Shown here: positions 29,217-39,500 of the stretch, one piece after another
Position numbering within the stretch: the first letter of the stretch is position 1
Layout: each line of letters begins with the position of its first letter
Origin: Pseudoalteromonas sp. N1230-9
Lineage (GTDB): Bacteria; Pseudomonadota; Gammaproteobacteria; Enterobacterales; Alteromonadaceae
Assembly (NCBI RefSeq): GCF_032716425.1
Contig: NZ_CP090419.1
Coordinates: 1,351,001 to 1,415,000 of the forward strand
Direction: 5' to 3'
Length of the DNA: 64,000 nucleotides
The notes under the pieces: model-generated
The model's input: only the letters and a program-made list of their open reading frames with translations
Databases searched by the model: none
Told to the model about the DNA's origin: nothing
Position numbers and translations under genes: made by a program

Positions 29217-30257
29217 GTGGCTGTATTTAATAAAGTCGACTTTGATAACCACGAGCAAGTGGTGTTTTGTTCAGATAAAGAATCAGGCCTTAAGGCTATC
29301 ATTGCGGTTCACAATACCAAGTTAGGTCCAGCTGTTGGCGGCTGTAGAATGTGGGACTACGCAACAGATGAAGCTGCCATAACAGATGCACTTCGTTTAT
29401 CAAAAGGTATGACGTATAAAAATGCTGTGGCACGTTTACCATTCGGTGGCGGTAAGTCAGTTATTATCGGTAATGCAAAAGAAATTAAATCAGAGCAACT
29501 TTTCCGTGCATTTGGTCGCCAGTTAGAGCGTTTAAGCGGTAGCTACTATTCAGCTGAAGACGTAAACATCACCTGTGATGATGTGGCTATCATGAATAAA
29601 GAAACTAACTATGTATTAGGTCTTGAAGGTAAAAGTGGTAATCCATCACCTTTCACAGCGTACGGTACATTTTTAGGTATTAAAGCAGCTTTACAGCATC
29701 AACGTGGTCATCAAGACCTTGCTGGTATTAAAGTAGCAGTGCAAGGTTTAGGTGCTGTGGCATATGGCCTTTGTAAACACTTACACGAAGCGGGCGCAAC
29801 ATTATTTGTAACTGATATCAACGAGCAAGCTGTTGAGCGCGTTGTTAATGACTTCAATGCAACGGCTGTGGGTATTGATGAAATCTACGACTTAGATGTT
29901 GATGTGTATGCACCATGTGCACTTGGCGCAACGGTAAATGACACGACTATCCCGCGTTTAAAAGCAACAATTATTGCAGGTTGTGCGAATAACCAATTAG
30001 CAGAGTCTCGTCACGGTGAGATCATCCGCGAAAAAGGTATCTTATACGCACCAGATTACGTAATTAACGCAGGTGGTATCATCAACGTTTACTACGAAAC
30101 TGCACCAGAAGGTTATAGTGCAGAAGCATCAACTAAACACGTTGAAGGCATTTTTGATACGCTAACTGAAATCTTTGCTCGCTCTGAAAAAGAGCAAAAA
30201 TCAACGCATTTAATTGCCGATGAACTAGCATTAGAAATTATCGAAAACGGCTTATAA
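29217..30257 (+). CDS. Leu/Phe/Val-type amino acid dehydrogenase
   Basis: The 346-residue NAD-dependent dehydrogenase has the Glu/Leu/Phe/Val signature GGCRMWDYATDEAAITDALRL (Gly-rich, about residues 41-60) and the catalytic lysine region LPFGGGKSV. A Rossmann segment VAVQGLGAVAYGLCKHL follows. It deaminates branched-chain or aromatic amino acids to their 2-oxo acids. Length fits leucine dehydrogenases (about 340-365). The start is GTG, supported by GGAG upstream and the conserved N terminus. Substrate preference is inferred. Confidence 0.9.
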   Translation: MAVFNKVDFDNHEQVVFCSDKESGLKAIIAVHNTKLGPAVGGCRMWDYATDEAAITDALRLSKGMTYKNAVARLPFGGGKSVIIGNAKEIKSEQLFRAFGRQLERLSGSYYSAEDVNITCDDVAIMNKETNYVLGLEGKSGNPSPFTAYGTFLGIKAALQHQRGHQDLAGIKVAVQGLGAVAYGLCKHLHEAGATLFVTDINEQAVERVVNDFNATAVGIDEIYDLDVDVYAPCALGATVNDTTIPRLKATIIAGCANNQLAESRHGEIIREKGILYAPDYVINAGGIINVYYETAPEGYSAEASTKHVEGIFDTLTEIFARSEKEQKSTHLIADELALEIIENGL

Positions 30258-30284
30258 TTTAGTAAATCGACTAAATTTATAGTT

Positions 30285-30314
30285 AAAAAAAGGTGCGCAA
30301 GTCGCACCTTTTTT
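30285..30314 (+). terminator. Rho-independent terminator of the dehydrogenase gene
   Basis: AAAAAAGGTGCG (30285-30296) pairs with CGCACCTTTTTT around CAAGT; T run follows. Confidence 0.92.
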
Positions 30315-30393
30315 GTCTCTGTTATTTATCGCATCAAGGTGACGAAGCTATGCTTGCTAGGTACACTCGGTTTTTAAACCTCGAGGACGCCTA

Positions 30394-31050
30394 ATGAAAA
30401 CTCCATCTTGTGAAATTACCCCAATTGATCTTAATACTTGGCCTCGTAAACAGCATTTCGCTTTTTTTAAAGAATTTTCTCTGCCATATTTTAATGTGTG
30501 TGTTTCACTCGACATGGCAGCTCTTTACAACAAGTGCAAAACCGAGCCGTATTCGTTTTTTCACAGCTATGTTTACCTAACACTTGAAACATGCCATGAC
30601 TATGCGCCAATGCGTCAACGTATCGTTGATTTTTTACCTGTGCAGCTGTCATCTGTGCGTGGCAGTGTGGTTGAGCTGGCAGAAGATGAAACATTCCGCT
30701 TTAGTTATTTTGAAAAGCACGCCTCGATTGAAGATTTCTCAAAACACGCCATTACTGTGGGTAAAACAAGTAAAGCAAAACCGTTTTTCTCTGATGCATT
30801 TGCTGCAACAGAAGGGCAGCCTGATCTTATTCATATCTCAGTGCTTCCATGGTTAAACTTTACTGGGTTTGCCCACGCAGTGAGTGAGGGGCATGGCCTT
30901 GGTATTCCTAAGTTTGTATTTGGTCAGTATGACTCAAAAACTGGCAAAATGCCGCTTTCAATTGATGTGCATCATGCCTTAATGGACGGGTTACATGTCG
31001 CACGTTTTGTAAAACTACTGCAAGAAAAAATTAATAATTTTTGTAAATGA
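30394..31050 (+). CDS. Chloramphenicol acetyltransferase-like O-acetyltransferase
   Basis: The 218-residue protein has the classic trimeric CAT fold. The N terminus carries the NVCVSLDMAAL strand, PYSFFHSYVYL follows, and the catalytic HxxxD motif lies in HHALMDGLH (His194, Asp198). Length matches CAT (about 215-220). Whether it inactivates chloramphenicol or acetylates another acceptor is unknown; several substrate-pocket residues differ from the well-known enzymes as far as I can judge. It is a single gene among housekeeping genes with no mobile-element signs, so it looks resident. Confidence 0.82.
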   Translation: MKTPSCEITPIDLNTWPRKQHFAFFKEFSLPYFNVCVSLDMAALYNKCKTEPYSFFHSYVYLTLETCHDYAPMRQRIVDFLPVQLSSVRGSVVELAEDETFRFSYFEKHASIEDFSKHAITVGKTSKAKPFFSDAFAATEGQPDLIHISVLPWLNFTGFAHAVSEGHGLGIPKFVFGQYDSKTGKMPLSIDVHHALMDGLHVARFVKLLQEKINNFCK

Positions 31051-31148
31051 TTGTTGCTAATTGTGATTAAACTGAGTAAAAATTAGCACTTAGGTAGTAT
31101 TTGCTCAGTTGGCTGAATCTTCGCTTATTCTGCAAAACTATACACAGT

Positions 31149-31167
31149 AATAATGATAATAAGTATC
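31149..31167 (+). promoter_or_regulatory. Probable Fur box upstream of the propeller-GGDEF gene
   Basis: AATAATGATAATAAGTATC matches the 19-base Fur consensus GATAATGATAATCATTATC at 16 positions. It ends 13 bases before the ATG at 31181, where bound Fur would block transcription or initiation. Confidence 0.6.
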
Positions 31168-31180
31168 AAGGTTTTATTTT

Positions 31181-34072
31181 ATGGCGCGGGTAATCTGCTG
31201 TGTGTTGTTGTTTTTAAGTTTTGGGCTTACAGCCAAACCTGCGCGTCTGTCACTAACAGATTACTTCACTGAAACATGGAGCACTCGCTCTGGCCTACCG
31301 CATAACAGTATCAATAGTGTTAGCCAAACAAAAGATGGTTATATTTGGGTGGCGACGTGGGAAGGGTTAGCACGTTTTAACGGACGAGAATTCAAACTCT
31401 TAACACGCACAGAAATTCCTGGCTTACCTGATTCTGGTCTACGAAGCTTGATTGCCACAGAAAATGGAGATTTGTACATAGTCGGAGCTCGTGGAGGAAT
31501 TGCGAAAAGGTCGCAAGGTCATTGGCAGGCACTGCCAGCTTCATCAACAATGGTAAATCATGCCCTTATTACAAAAAGTGGAGAGCTTTGGCTCGCTCTA
31601 GAGGGGCAAGGTATACTTTACCGCTCGTCTGAACAAGCACCAGAACAACAGTTACTAGATAAACTCAGCGTTTATCGATTATTGCAAGATAATGATAATG
31701 TTATCTGGGCCGCAACGAGCGATGGCTTATATCAAATTATCAATAAAAAAGTCAGTAAAGTGAGCCCACGTTCAGGCTTACCTGATGCATCTGTCTTTAC
31801 TTTGTTGCTTACTCAATCAGGTGATTTAGTTGTTGGGACTGAGAGTGGAGCTTGGAAAAAGCAACAAGATGTATTCGTTTCCATAAATGATGTTTTAAAC
31901 AATGAATCAATATCGAGTTTGCTTGAAGATGCACAAGGGGACTTATGGTTTGGCACCATTAATAAAGGTGTTTTTAGGTTAAGTGAGCGAGGGCTTGAGA
32001 ATCTAGATGCAGATGATGGATTGCCTAACAACCGGATCTTATCTCTTTTGCAAGATCGTGAAAAAAGTATCTGGGTTGGTACTAATGCAGGACTATTTAG
32101 ATTAAGAGAAGCGCCATTTACCAACTGGAGTCAAAGTCGGGGTTTGGCATCTGATTACGTCAGAACGGTTCTCTCACATTCAGATGGCAGTGTATGGGTT
32201 GGTAGTAGCAATGGGCTTAACCGCATTGAAAAGGGTGAAATTAGCACTTTAAGGCAGGCTTATGAACGTGATCCTTTATCGGTATTGAGCTTAACCGAAG
32301 ATAAAAAAGGTGATGTTTGGTTAGGCACGTATACGGCTGGTTTAATGAAAGTCGTCAATAATAAAATTTACCCCGTAAAGAATAGAAAAAATGGTTTAAT
32401 CAGTAATGAGGTTCGTTCGTTACTTTTTGATTCTGAAAATAATTTATGGATAGGTACAGCCAGTGGTTTAACAAAGTTAAACGAAGATGGGCAAGTGCAT
32501 TCTTATACATCAGAACATGGTTTAGCGGGGAACTTTATTATGGCCTTGGCGGAGGACACGCAAGGTCGATTATGGATTGGTACCGGAGTTGGTGTTTCTA
32601 TCTATACACCGTCTGAGGACAGCTTTGCCACTATTACTTTTCCAGAATACTTTAGCACTGAGTATGCGTTTGGTTTTTATGTTGACGACACTGTCATGTG
32701 GTTAGCGACTGACAGGGGGTTGGTTCGTTACAATATGCTAAACGACACAATGTCACTATTTGGTCGTCAAGAAGGACTACCTGTCGATAAATTATTTCAG
32801 ATTGTTGAGCAAGGTGATTCACTTTGGCTGACAAGTAATAGGGGCATTATTCAAATAAATAAGGCGCAGTTAGTCGCATTTTTAGATCAGCCTAAACGCG
32901 TTAATCCACTGACCGTGTCTATGCAACTCTATGATGAGGGTGATGGAATGCTGAGCGCCCAAGCTAATGGAGGGTCGACTCCAGCAGCAACCCTTCACTC
33001 TGACGGACAAATCTGGGTTGCGACCGCACGTGGCGTTGCTGTGGCAACGCCTGAGCGATTAAAAGAAGCCAGTACACGTCAGTTATCGACAGTCATTGAA
33101 AGTTTTGATGTGGATGGCAGAGCGGTTGCACTGCCACCTAGTGATGAACTACTTAACCTGCCGCCTGGGATTTCTCGTGTATCGTTTAATTATGCGGGGT
33201 TGAGTTTTATAATGCCTCAGCGGCTTAACTATCAGACCCAACTGAGCGGTTACAATGAACAGTGGGTTGATAGAGGGCGCTTGGCTATTACTGAATACAC
33301 GAATTTAGCGCCAGGTGAGTATACTTTTAAAGTGCGTGCAGGCTATCCCAACAGCGATTGGCAAGATAACGAACAAGTTTTACGCTTTAGGATAGCCCCT
33401 TACTTTTGGCAGAAGACAAGCTTCAAACTTTTAATTGTTTTTGCGATTATTTTAATAGCTTACAGTATTTACAAATTTCGTTTATACCACTATAAGCGGA
33501 TTGAAATAGAGTTAACCGAAAAAGTAGAGCAACAAATGCATGACTTGAAAAACCAAGCGGATGCATTTGCGCATTTGGCTAATCATGATCAGTTAACTCA
33601 GTTACCTAATCGACGCGCTTTCGATGTTTGTTTGTCACAAAGTTTTGATAAATTTAGAAAAGAGAATAAATTCTTCTCTATTGCGATCATGGATATTGAT
33701 CATTTTAAATCAGTTAACGACAATTTTTCTCATCTAATAGGTGACAAAGTAATTTGTGAAATAGCGCGCTTACTCACTTTAAATTGTACCCATATAGGTC
33801 AAGCAGCTCGCTGGGGTGGCGAGGAATTTACGCTTTTATTCCCAGAAAAAACAGCAAAAGAGGCAGCACGAGTATGTGAGGTTATTCGCCTTGAGATTGC
33901 AAACTATGATTTCTCGCATATCGCTAGTGGTTTGTCTGTTACGGTTAGCTTTGGTTTAGCTGACAGTCAAAGTGCAAGTGATTACGATCGGCTTTTAGCA
34001 CAAGCCGATAAGGCATTGTATTGCGCTAAATCCGCAGGACGAAATCAGGTTGTTATTTACCGCAGTGAATAA
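31181..34072 (+). CDS. Membrane sensor with periplasmic beta-propellers and a GGDEF diguanylate cyclase domain
   Basis: The 963-residue protein has a signal peptide (1-19). Many Reg_prop blades follow (pattern GLPxNxIxxxxxDxxGxxWxGTxxGL, about 35-620), making two beta-propellers. A Y_Y_Y domain (about 660-745), one membrane helix (about 749-770), a short coiled coil and a GGDEF domain (about 800-962) come next, with GGEEF at 879-883. It should make cyclic-di-GMP in response to a periplasmic signal. The inhibitory RxxD motif before GGEEF is missing (THIG instead). The near-consensus Fur box upstream suggests iron control. Confidence 0.87.
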   Translation: MARVICCVLLFLSFGLTAKPARLSLTDYFTETWSTRSGLPHNSINSVSQTKDGYIWVATWEGLARFNGREFKLLTRTEIPGLPDSGLRSLIATENGDLYIVGARGGIAKRSQGHWQALPASSTMVNHALITKSGELWLALEGQGILYRSSEQAPEQQLLDKLSVYRLLQDNDNVIWAATSDGLYQIINKKVSKVSPRSGLPDASVFTLLLTQSGDLVVGTESGAWKKQQDVFVSINDVLNNESISSLLEDAQGDLWFGTINKGVFRLSERGLENLDADDGLPNNRILSLLQDREKSIWVGTNAGLFRLREAPFTNWSQSRGLASDYVRTVLSHSDGSVWVGSSNGLNRIEKGEISTLRQAYERDPLSVLSLTEDKKGDVWLGTYTAGLMKVVNNKIYPVKNRKNGLISNEVRSLLFDSENNLWIGTASGLTKLNEDGQVHSYTSEHGLAGNFIMALAEDTQGRLWIGTGVGVSIYTPSEDSFATITFPEYFSTEYAFGFYVDDTVMWLATDRGLVRYNMLNDTMSLFGRQEGLPVDKLFQIVEQGDSLWLTSNRGIIQINKAQLVAFLDQPKRVNPLTVSMQLYDEGDGMLSAQANGGSTPAATLHSDGQIWVATARGVAVATPERLKEASTRQLSTVIESFDVDGRAVALPPSDELLNLPPGISRVSFNYAGLSFIMPQRLNYQTQLSGYNEQWVDRGRLAITEYTNLAPGEYTFKVRAGYPNSDWQDNEQVLRFRIAPYFWQKTSFKLLIVFAIILIAYSIYKFRLYHYKRIEIELTEKVEQQMHDLKNQADAFAHLANHDQLTQLPNRRAFDVCLSQSFDKFRKENKFFSIAIMDIDHFKSVNDNFSHLIGDKVICEIARLLTLNCTHIGQAARWGGEEFTLLFPEKTAKEAARVCEVIRLEIANYDFSHIASGLSVTVSFGLADSQSASDYDRLLAQADKALYCAKSAGRNQVVIYRSE

Positions 34073-34265
34073 TTAGTTGCTCAATCAGCTATTGATTACA
34101 AAATAAAATGTTTTATTTTTGTACACGTTTTCGGCTTCAAGGTGGTGTTATTAAAGGTACATTACTTACGTAAATGTTTACATAAGAATATAAAATTAAC
34201 AATTAATTCACTTTTGATCTACATTTTTGTTCCCCGTATGGGGTTTTATAAAAGGGAACAAAAAG

Positions 34266-35477
34266 ATGAATAAACATTTACTAACACTTGCGGTTACGAC
34301 TGGACTTGGTTTTTCTTCTATAGCGTTTGCCGGTGTGCATAACCATGAAACGTTTGAATTTTCAGACCAAGCAGTTGAACAACTGAATCTTAATTCATTA
34401 TTAATTATGGATGACCAAACATTTGTATTTAATAATGATCTATTAAATGAAGATTGGGATAACTACTTCGCATCGTATGCCCCTGAACTTCAAAGTAAAC
34501 AAGCTTTTATACTACACTGGGCTGGCTATTATAGTATTAACCCAAAAGTGATTTTGGCCCTGATTGAACAGCAAAGTGAGGGACTTTCTGATCCTTCGGT
34601 TGAATTAGAAAGCGTGTTTAACAATATCTCTGACAAGCAAGGGTTTGATGAGCAGGTGAAAGACGTTGTATTTAAATTAAGTCAACGTTTCTATGCCTTC
34701 AAACACTGGCAAGAGCAAGCCGTAAAGCATGATAAAAACTCAAATTCCATAAAGCATCTGATTAGGCCTTCACAAGTGAGTACTGCTGCTACAGCTGCGC
34801 TTGCCAGCATGATGAGTAAGCAGCATAATTTGCATGGTCAGCCAAATGATTCTTTAACTCGCTTCTTAGATATATTCGAGCAACTATCACCCGAACAGTC
34901 TCTTATCTTGAACACAGACCAGGTCACTTTCTCAGGGGAAGAGCAGTCGGTTCAAGCCACATTTACTATGAACTTACCTTGGTCTCAAGGATATTATTGG
35001 TATAGTGGTGGAGCGCATTCAAACACTGGCTCAGGTTATCCTTATTCTTCATTAGACTTTAACAATGGTTCTGGTGGATGGGGAAGTAATACGCCTTGGG
35101 TTCAAGCCGCACATGGTGGAGTCATCACTCGTTTTTCGTCATGTAATATACGGGTAACGCACTCAAGTGGCTTTGCAACTAATTATTACCACATGTCTAA
35201 CTTGCAATACAATAATGGTGACACTGTGCAGCCTGGAACGTTGCTAGGTCGTTATGCGAATAGTTATAACCAAGCACTGTGCGAAGGCGGACAATCATCT
35301 GGTCCACACGTGCACTTCACTTTATTACAAAATGGTCAGCAAGTTTCATTACATAACCGTTATATCAGTAATTATCGTATTGATGTTGGTAATAGTAACT
35401 ATGATTCAAATTGTAATAACTTTTATTTTGAGCGCAACGGACGTAGAACCTGTGCTTGGCAACCCTTATACCGTTAA
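34266..35477 (+). CDS. Secreted M23 family metalloprotease, LasA/pseudoalterin-like
   Basis: The 403-residue preproprotein has a signal peptide (1-22, ending AFA), a helical propeptide to about 235 and a C-terminal M23 domain. Zinc ligands His251, Asp264 and His350 and catalytic His309 and His348 have the same spacing as in Pseudomonas LasA (23, 36, 122, 81 and 120). Four cysteines in the mature part (293, 339, 383, 396) can form two disulfides. Relatives cut glycine-rich peptide bridges and elastin. ATG 34266 was chosen for the AGGGAA upstream and for the signal peptide. Confidence 0.88.
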   Translation: MNKHLLTLAVTTGLGFSSIAFAGVHNHETFEFSDQAVEQLNLNSLLIMDDQTFVFNNDLLNEDWDNYFASYAPELQSKQAFILHWAGYYSINPKVILALIEQQSEGLSDPSVELESVFNNISDKQGFDEQVKDVVFKLSQRFYAFKHWQEQAVKHDKNSNSIKHLIRPSQVSTAATAALASMMSKQHNLHGQPNDSLTRFLDIFEQLSPEQSLILNTDQVTFSGEEQSVQATFTMNLPWSQGYYWYSGGAHSNTGSGYPYSSLDFNNGSGGWGSNTPWVQAAHGGVITRFSSCNIRVTHSSGFATNYYHMSNLQYNNGDTVQPGTLLGRYANSYNQALCEGGQSSGPHVHFTLLQNGQQVSLHNRYISNYRIDVGNSNYDSNCNNFYFERNGRRTCAWQPLYR

Positions 35478-35484
35478 TGATGGT

Positions 35485-35512
35485 AAAAGCCGTGTTTAAC
35501 ACGGCTTTTAAT
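35485..35512 (+). terminator. Terminator after the M23 protease gene
   Basis: AAAAGCCGTG (35485-35494) pairs with CACGGCTTTT (35500-35509) around TTTAA. The T run is short. Confidence 0.75.
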
Positions 35513-35585
35513 GTTCAATTAATTTTTCAAGTATTGATCTTTTTTTGTTTGCACACATTTAACTACTAAGACCGTTTTTTAGGCG

Positions 35586-36416
35586 ATGGTAATGCTTAAC
35601 CTATTTTTGTTACTTTCCTTAGTTATTTTTATTGTGTGTTATTGGCGCTGGGATGATATTAGAAATCATTTTTGGCAAAAAAAGTACCATCGTTTTGCTC
35701 TTAACTCACAGCAAAAGAATTTGTTGCTAAAGTACATGCCCATCTACCAAAGAATGACCGACGCCGATCGTGAAAAGCTGGAACGACATATCGTTTGGTT
35801 TTTAAATGAAAAACGTTTTATTGGTTGTGATGGCTTAAAACTTAACGAATCTATGAAGTTGATAGTTGCTGCTGATGCGTGCTTGTTAGTCCTCAATAAA
35901 CCCTGGCCTTTGTACCGTAATGTTAGAGAAATTTTATTGTATCCTAGTGCATATTATGCGCCCGAGACCTCGCGAGATGGTGCCGGTTTGGTAAGTTATC
36001 ACAACGCTGTTCGTCAAGGGGAATCATGGCCAGGCGGAACGCTGGTATTGAGTTGGCATGATGTCCTAGAGGGGAACCGCTTACCAAGTGATGGTCATAA
36101 TTTAGTGTTTCACGAATTTGCCCATCAGCTCGACCAAGAAACCGGTAAAACCACGGGCACACCACTGCTTGCTAGTAATGAAGATTACCAAAAATGGGCA
36201 AAAGTATTTAGCCGCGCGTTTAATCAACTCAAAACCCATTTAGCTTACGGCATGCCTCATGTTATTCATAGTTATGGTGCGACCAATGAGGCAGAGTTTT
36301 TTGCTGTCATCACCGAAACCTTTTTAGAAAAACCTGCTGAACTGAGACAATTTGACCCTGAGATTTATCACTTGCTGGTTGGCTATTATCAGTTTGATCC
36401 CATTGCGTGGCATTAG
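35586..36416 (+). CDS. mtfA: MtfA-like M90 family zinc peptidase
   Basis: The 276-residue protein has an N-terminal membrane helix (3-22) and a peptidase domain with HEFAHQLD (His176, Glu177, His180) and the downstream NEAEFFAVITETF glutamate. These are the zinc ligands of the MtfA/M90 family. In E. coli MtfA binds the repressor Mlc and affects glucose PTS expression; that role here is inferred only. Length is close to family members (about 265). It is a single gene. Confidence 0.87.
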   Translation: MVMLNLFLLLSLVIFIVCYWRWDDIRNHFWQKKYHRFALNSQQKNLLLKYMPIYQRMTDADREKLERHIVWFLNEKRFIGCDGLKLNESMKLIVAADACLLVLNKPWPLYRNVREILLYPSAYYAPETSRDGAGLVSYHNAVRQGESWPGGTLVLSWHDVLEGNRLPSDGHNLVFHEFAHQLDQETGKTTGTPLLASNEDYQKWAKVFSRAFNQLKTHLAYGMPHVIHSYGATNEAEFFAVITETFLEKPAELRQFDPEIYHLLVGYYQFDPIAWH

Positions 36417-36522
36417 TCGACTATTTACGTCTGTTTAACACGAATCACTGGAATCTTGCTATGCTATTTGGTGCAATCTTAAAAGTGTGCAAATAAGCAA
36501 AACAATAAAAAGTGAGACTTCA

Positions 36523-39500
36523 ATGAAGAAAATGCTTCATACGGCCCTAGCTGTATCGGTTTCACTTGCTCTAACTGGGCAAGTGGTGGCAGCTGAACAG
36601 TCAAATGATGACAAATGGCAGGTGGACGCACCTAAAGGGCAATTCCTAGACGCTAAAATTAGTGTTGAGCAGGGCACGTGGATGAACGTAGATATTAGCC
36701 CTGATGGTAAAACCGTGGTGTTTGACCTACTCGGCGATATTTATACCATGCCATTATCTGGCGGGACTGCAACGCAATTAACCAGTGATATTGCATGGCA
36801 AATGCAACCACGCTTTAGCCCTGATGGTAAGCACATTGCGTTTACTTCAGACCAAGGTGGTGGCGATAACATTTGGGTTATGGATTTAAACGGTGAAAAT
36901 CAAAAAGCAGTCACGAGCGAAACATTTCGTCTGTTAAATAGCCCAGCTTGGAGCCCTGATGGTGATTACTTAGTTGCGCGCAAGCACTTTACTGCAAGCC
37001 GCTCTTTAGGGGCTGGTGAAGTATGGCTTTACCACAAAGCGGGTGGTAAAGGTGTACAGCTAACTGCACGCGAAAACGACCAAAAAGACTTAGGCGAGCC
37101 AATGTTCTCACCGGATGGTCGTTATGTTTATTTTTCGCATGATGCAACGCCGGGCAAAACATTCCATTACTCTAAAGACTCTGTAGCGGGTATTTATAAA
37201 ATTAAACGCTATGACCGTGAAACCGGCGAGATTGAAACTATCATTGATGGCATGGGTGGGGCTATTCGACCGACACCTTCACCAGATGGTAAAAAACTTG
37301 CGTATATAAAGCGCGATGATTTCCAAACAAGCTTGTACTTATATGATCTTCACACCGGTGAGCATACCAAGCTCTATGGCGAGCTTGAGCGTGATATGCA
37401 AGAAACATGGGCTATTCATGGCGTATACCCAACAATTGCTTGGACACCAGATAACGAACAATTGGTTTTTTGGGCGGGTGGTACCATTCATAAGCTAGAG
37501 GTGGATGATAAGTCTGTCTCGACTATTCCATTTAAAGTTGAGACCAATAAGCAAATTCAAAAAGCCGTGCGTTTTACACAAAACATCGATAGCGATAATT
37601 TTGATGTGAAAATGCTGCGCAATGTACAAATTTCACCGGATGGTGAAACGGCTATATTTGAAGCGCTTGGTCATATTTATAAACGTGATTTAGAGTCTGG
37701 CAAAGTGAAACGCCTGACTAAGCAAGACGATCACTTTGAATTATTCCCGCAGTTCTCTCGTGATGGTAAGAAAATTGTTTACACCACATGGGATGATAAC
37801 GAACAGGGCTCAATCCGTGTTGTGTCTGCGCGCAGTGGCCGTGGCGATACCATTACTCAAGAGCCAGGTAAATATGTAGAGCCAACTTTCAGCCCTGATG
37901 GCAAAACGGTTGTTTACCGTAAAGCATCCGGCGGCAGTATCCTTAACCCAACATGGTCATTAGAGCCAGGTATTTACTCAGTAAGTGCCAAAGGCGGTGA
38001 TTCAACACTTATCACTAAATCAGGTTATCAGCCGCAATTTGGTGCAGCGAATGACCGTATTTATGTGATGAGCCCTTGGCCGAAACCAACATTAAGCGTT
38101 GTTGAGCTTGAATCAAAACAAGTTCGCAAACTTTATGAGTCAGAACATGCAACAGAGTTTAGAGTATCACCAGATGGTCAATACTTAGCGTTTGCAGAGC
38201 GTTTTAAAGTATTTGTTACGCCATTTGTTGAGCGTGGTAAAACCATTAACATTGGTCCGAAAGATAGCCAATTCCCAATTGAGCAGCTGTCTGTTCGCGC
38301 GGGTGAGAACATCAGTTGGAGTGGCACAAGCGATAAACTTTATTGGAGCTTAGGCCCTGAGTTATATCATGCAAGCCTAGCGGGTTTATTTGATATTAAC
38401 CAAAATGCTGAGACTGATTTTAAAGTTAAAAGTGGTGATAACATCGGTTTTACAAAAACCATGGACGAGCCTAAATCAGTATTCGCTTTAACTGGCGCGC
38501 GCATTATCACTATGAATGGTGAGCAGGTTATTGAAAACGGCGTTATTGTTACTGATGGTAAGCATATTAAAGCGGTTGGCAGTAAAGACAGTGTTGCTAT
38601 TCCTAAAGGCGCTGAGGTAATTGATGTAACTGGTAAGACGATTATGCCTGGGATTGTTGATGCGCATGCGCACGGCTCGCAAGGTAGCGATGAGATCATT
38701 CCACAGCAAAACTGGAAGAACTTAGCAGGCTTAGCGTTAGGTGTGACAACGATTCACGATCCATCAAACGACACCACTGAGATTTTTGCTGCAAGCGAAA
38801 TGCAAAAAGCAGGCATGATTTTCGGCCCTCGTATTTTCTCAACGGGTACTATTTTATATGGTGCGAATATGCCGGGTTACACGTCGCATATTGATTCGTT
38901 AGAAGATGCCAAATTCCACCTTGAGCGCTTAAAGAAAGTGGGCGCGTTTAGTGTTAAATCCTATAACCAACCACGTCGTGAGCAGCGTCAGCAAGTCATT
39001 GAAGCAGGTCGTGAACTTGAAATGATGGTTGTGCCAGAAGGCGGATCATTACTGCAGCACAACTTAACCATGGTGGTTGATGGTCATACGGGTATTGAGC
39101 ACTCAATTCCTGTTGCCAATATTTACGATGATATTCGCCAGCTTTGGTCACAGAGTGATGTAGGTTACACACCGACACTGGGTGTCGCATACGGTGGTAT
39201 TTGGGGTGAAAATTATTGGTACGACAAGACAGATGTGTGGAATCACCCACGCTTAAGTAAGTTTGTACCAAAGAATCAGCTTTTACCTCGTTCAATGCGT
39301 CGTGTTAAGGCTCCCGATCATCACTATAACCACTTTAACAATGCGCGTGTTGCCAAAGAGTTGCAAGACTTAGGTGTTTTAGTAAACCTAGGTGCTCATG
39401 GTCAGCGTGAAGGTTTAGCGGCACATTGGGAAATTTGGATGTTTGCACAAGGTGGTATGACACCACTTCAAGCAATTCGTGCAGCAACGTTAGATCCTGC

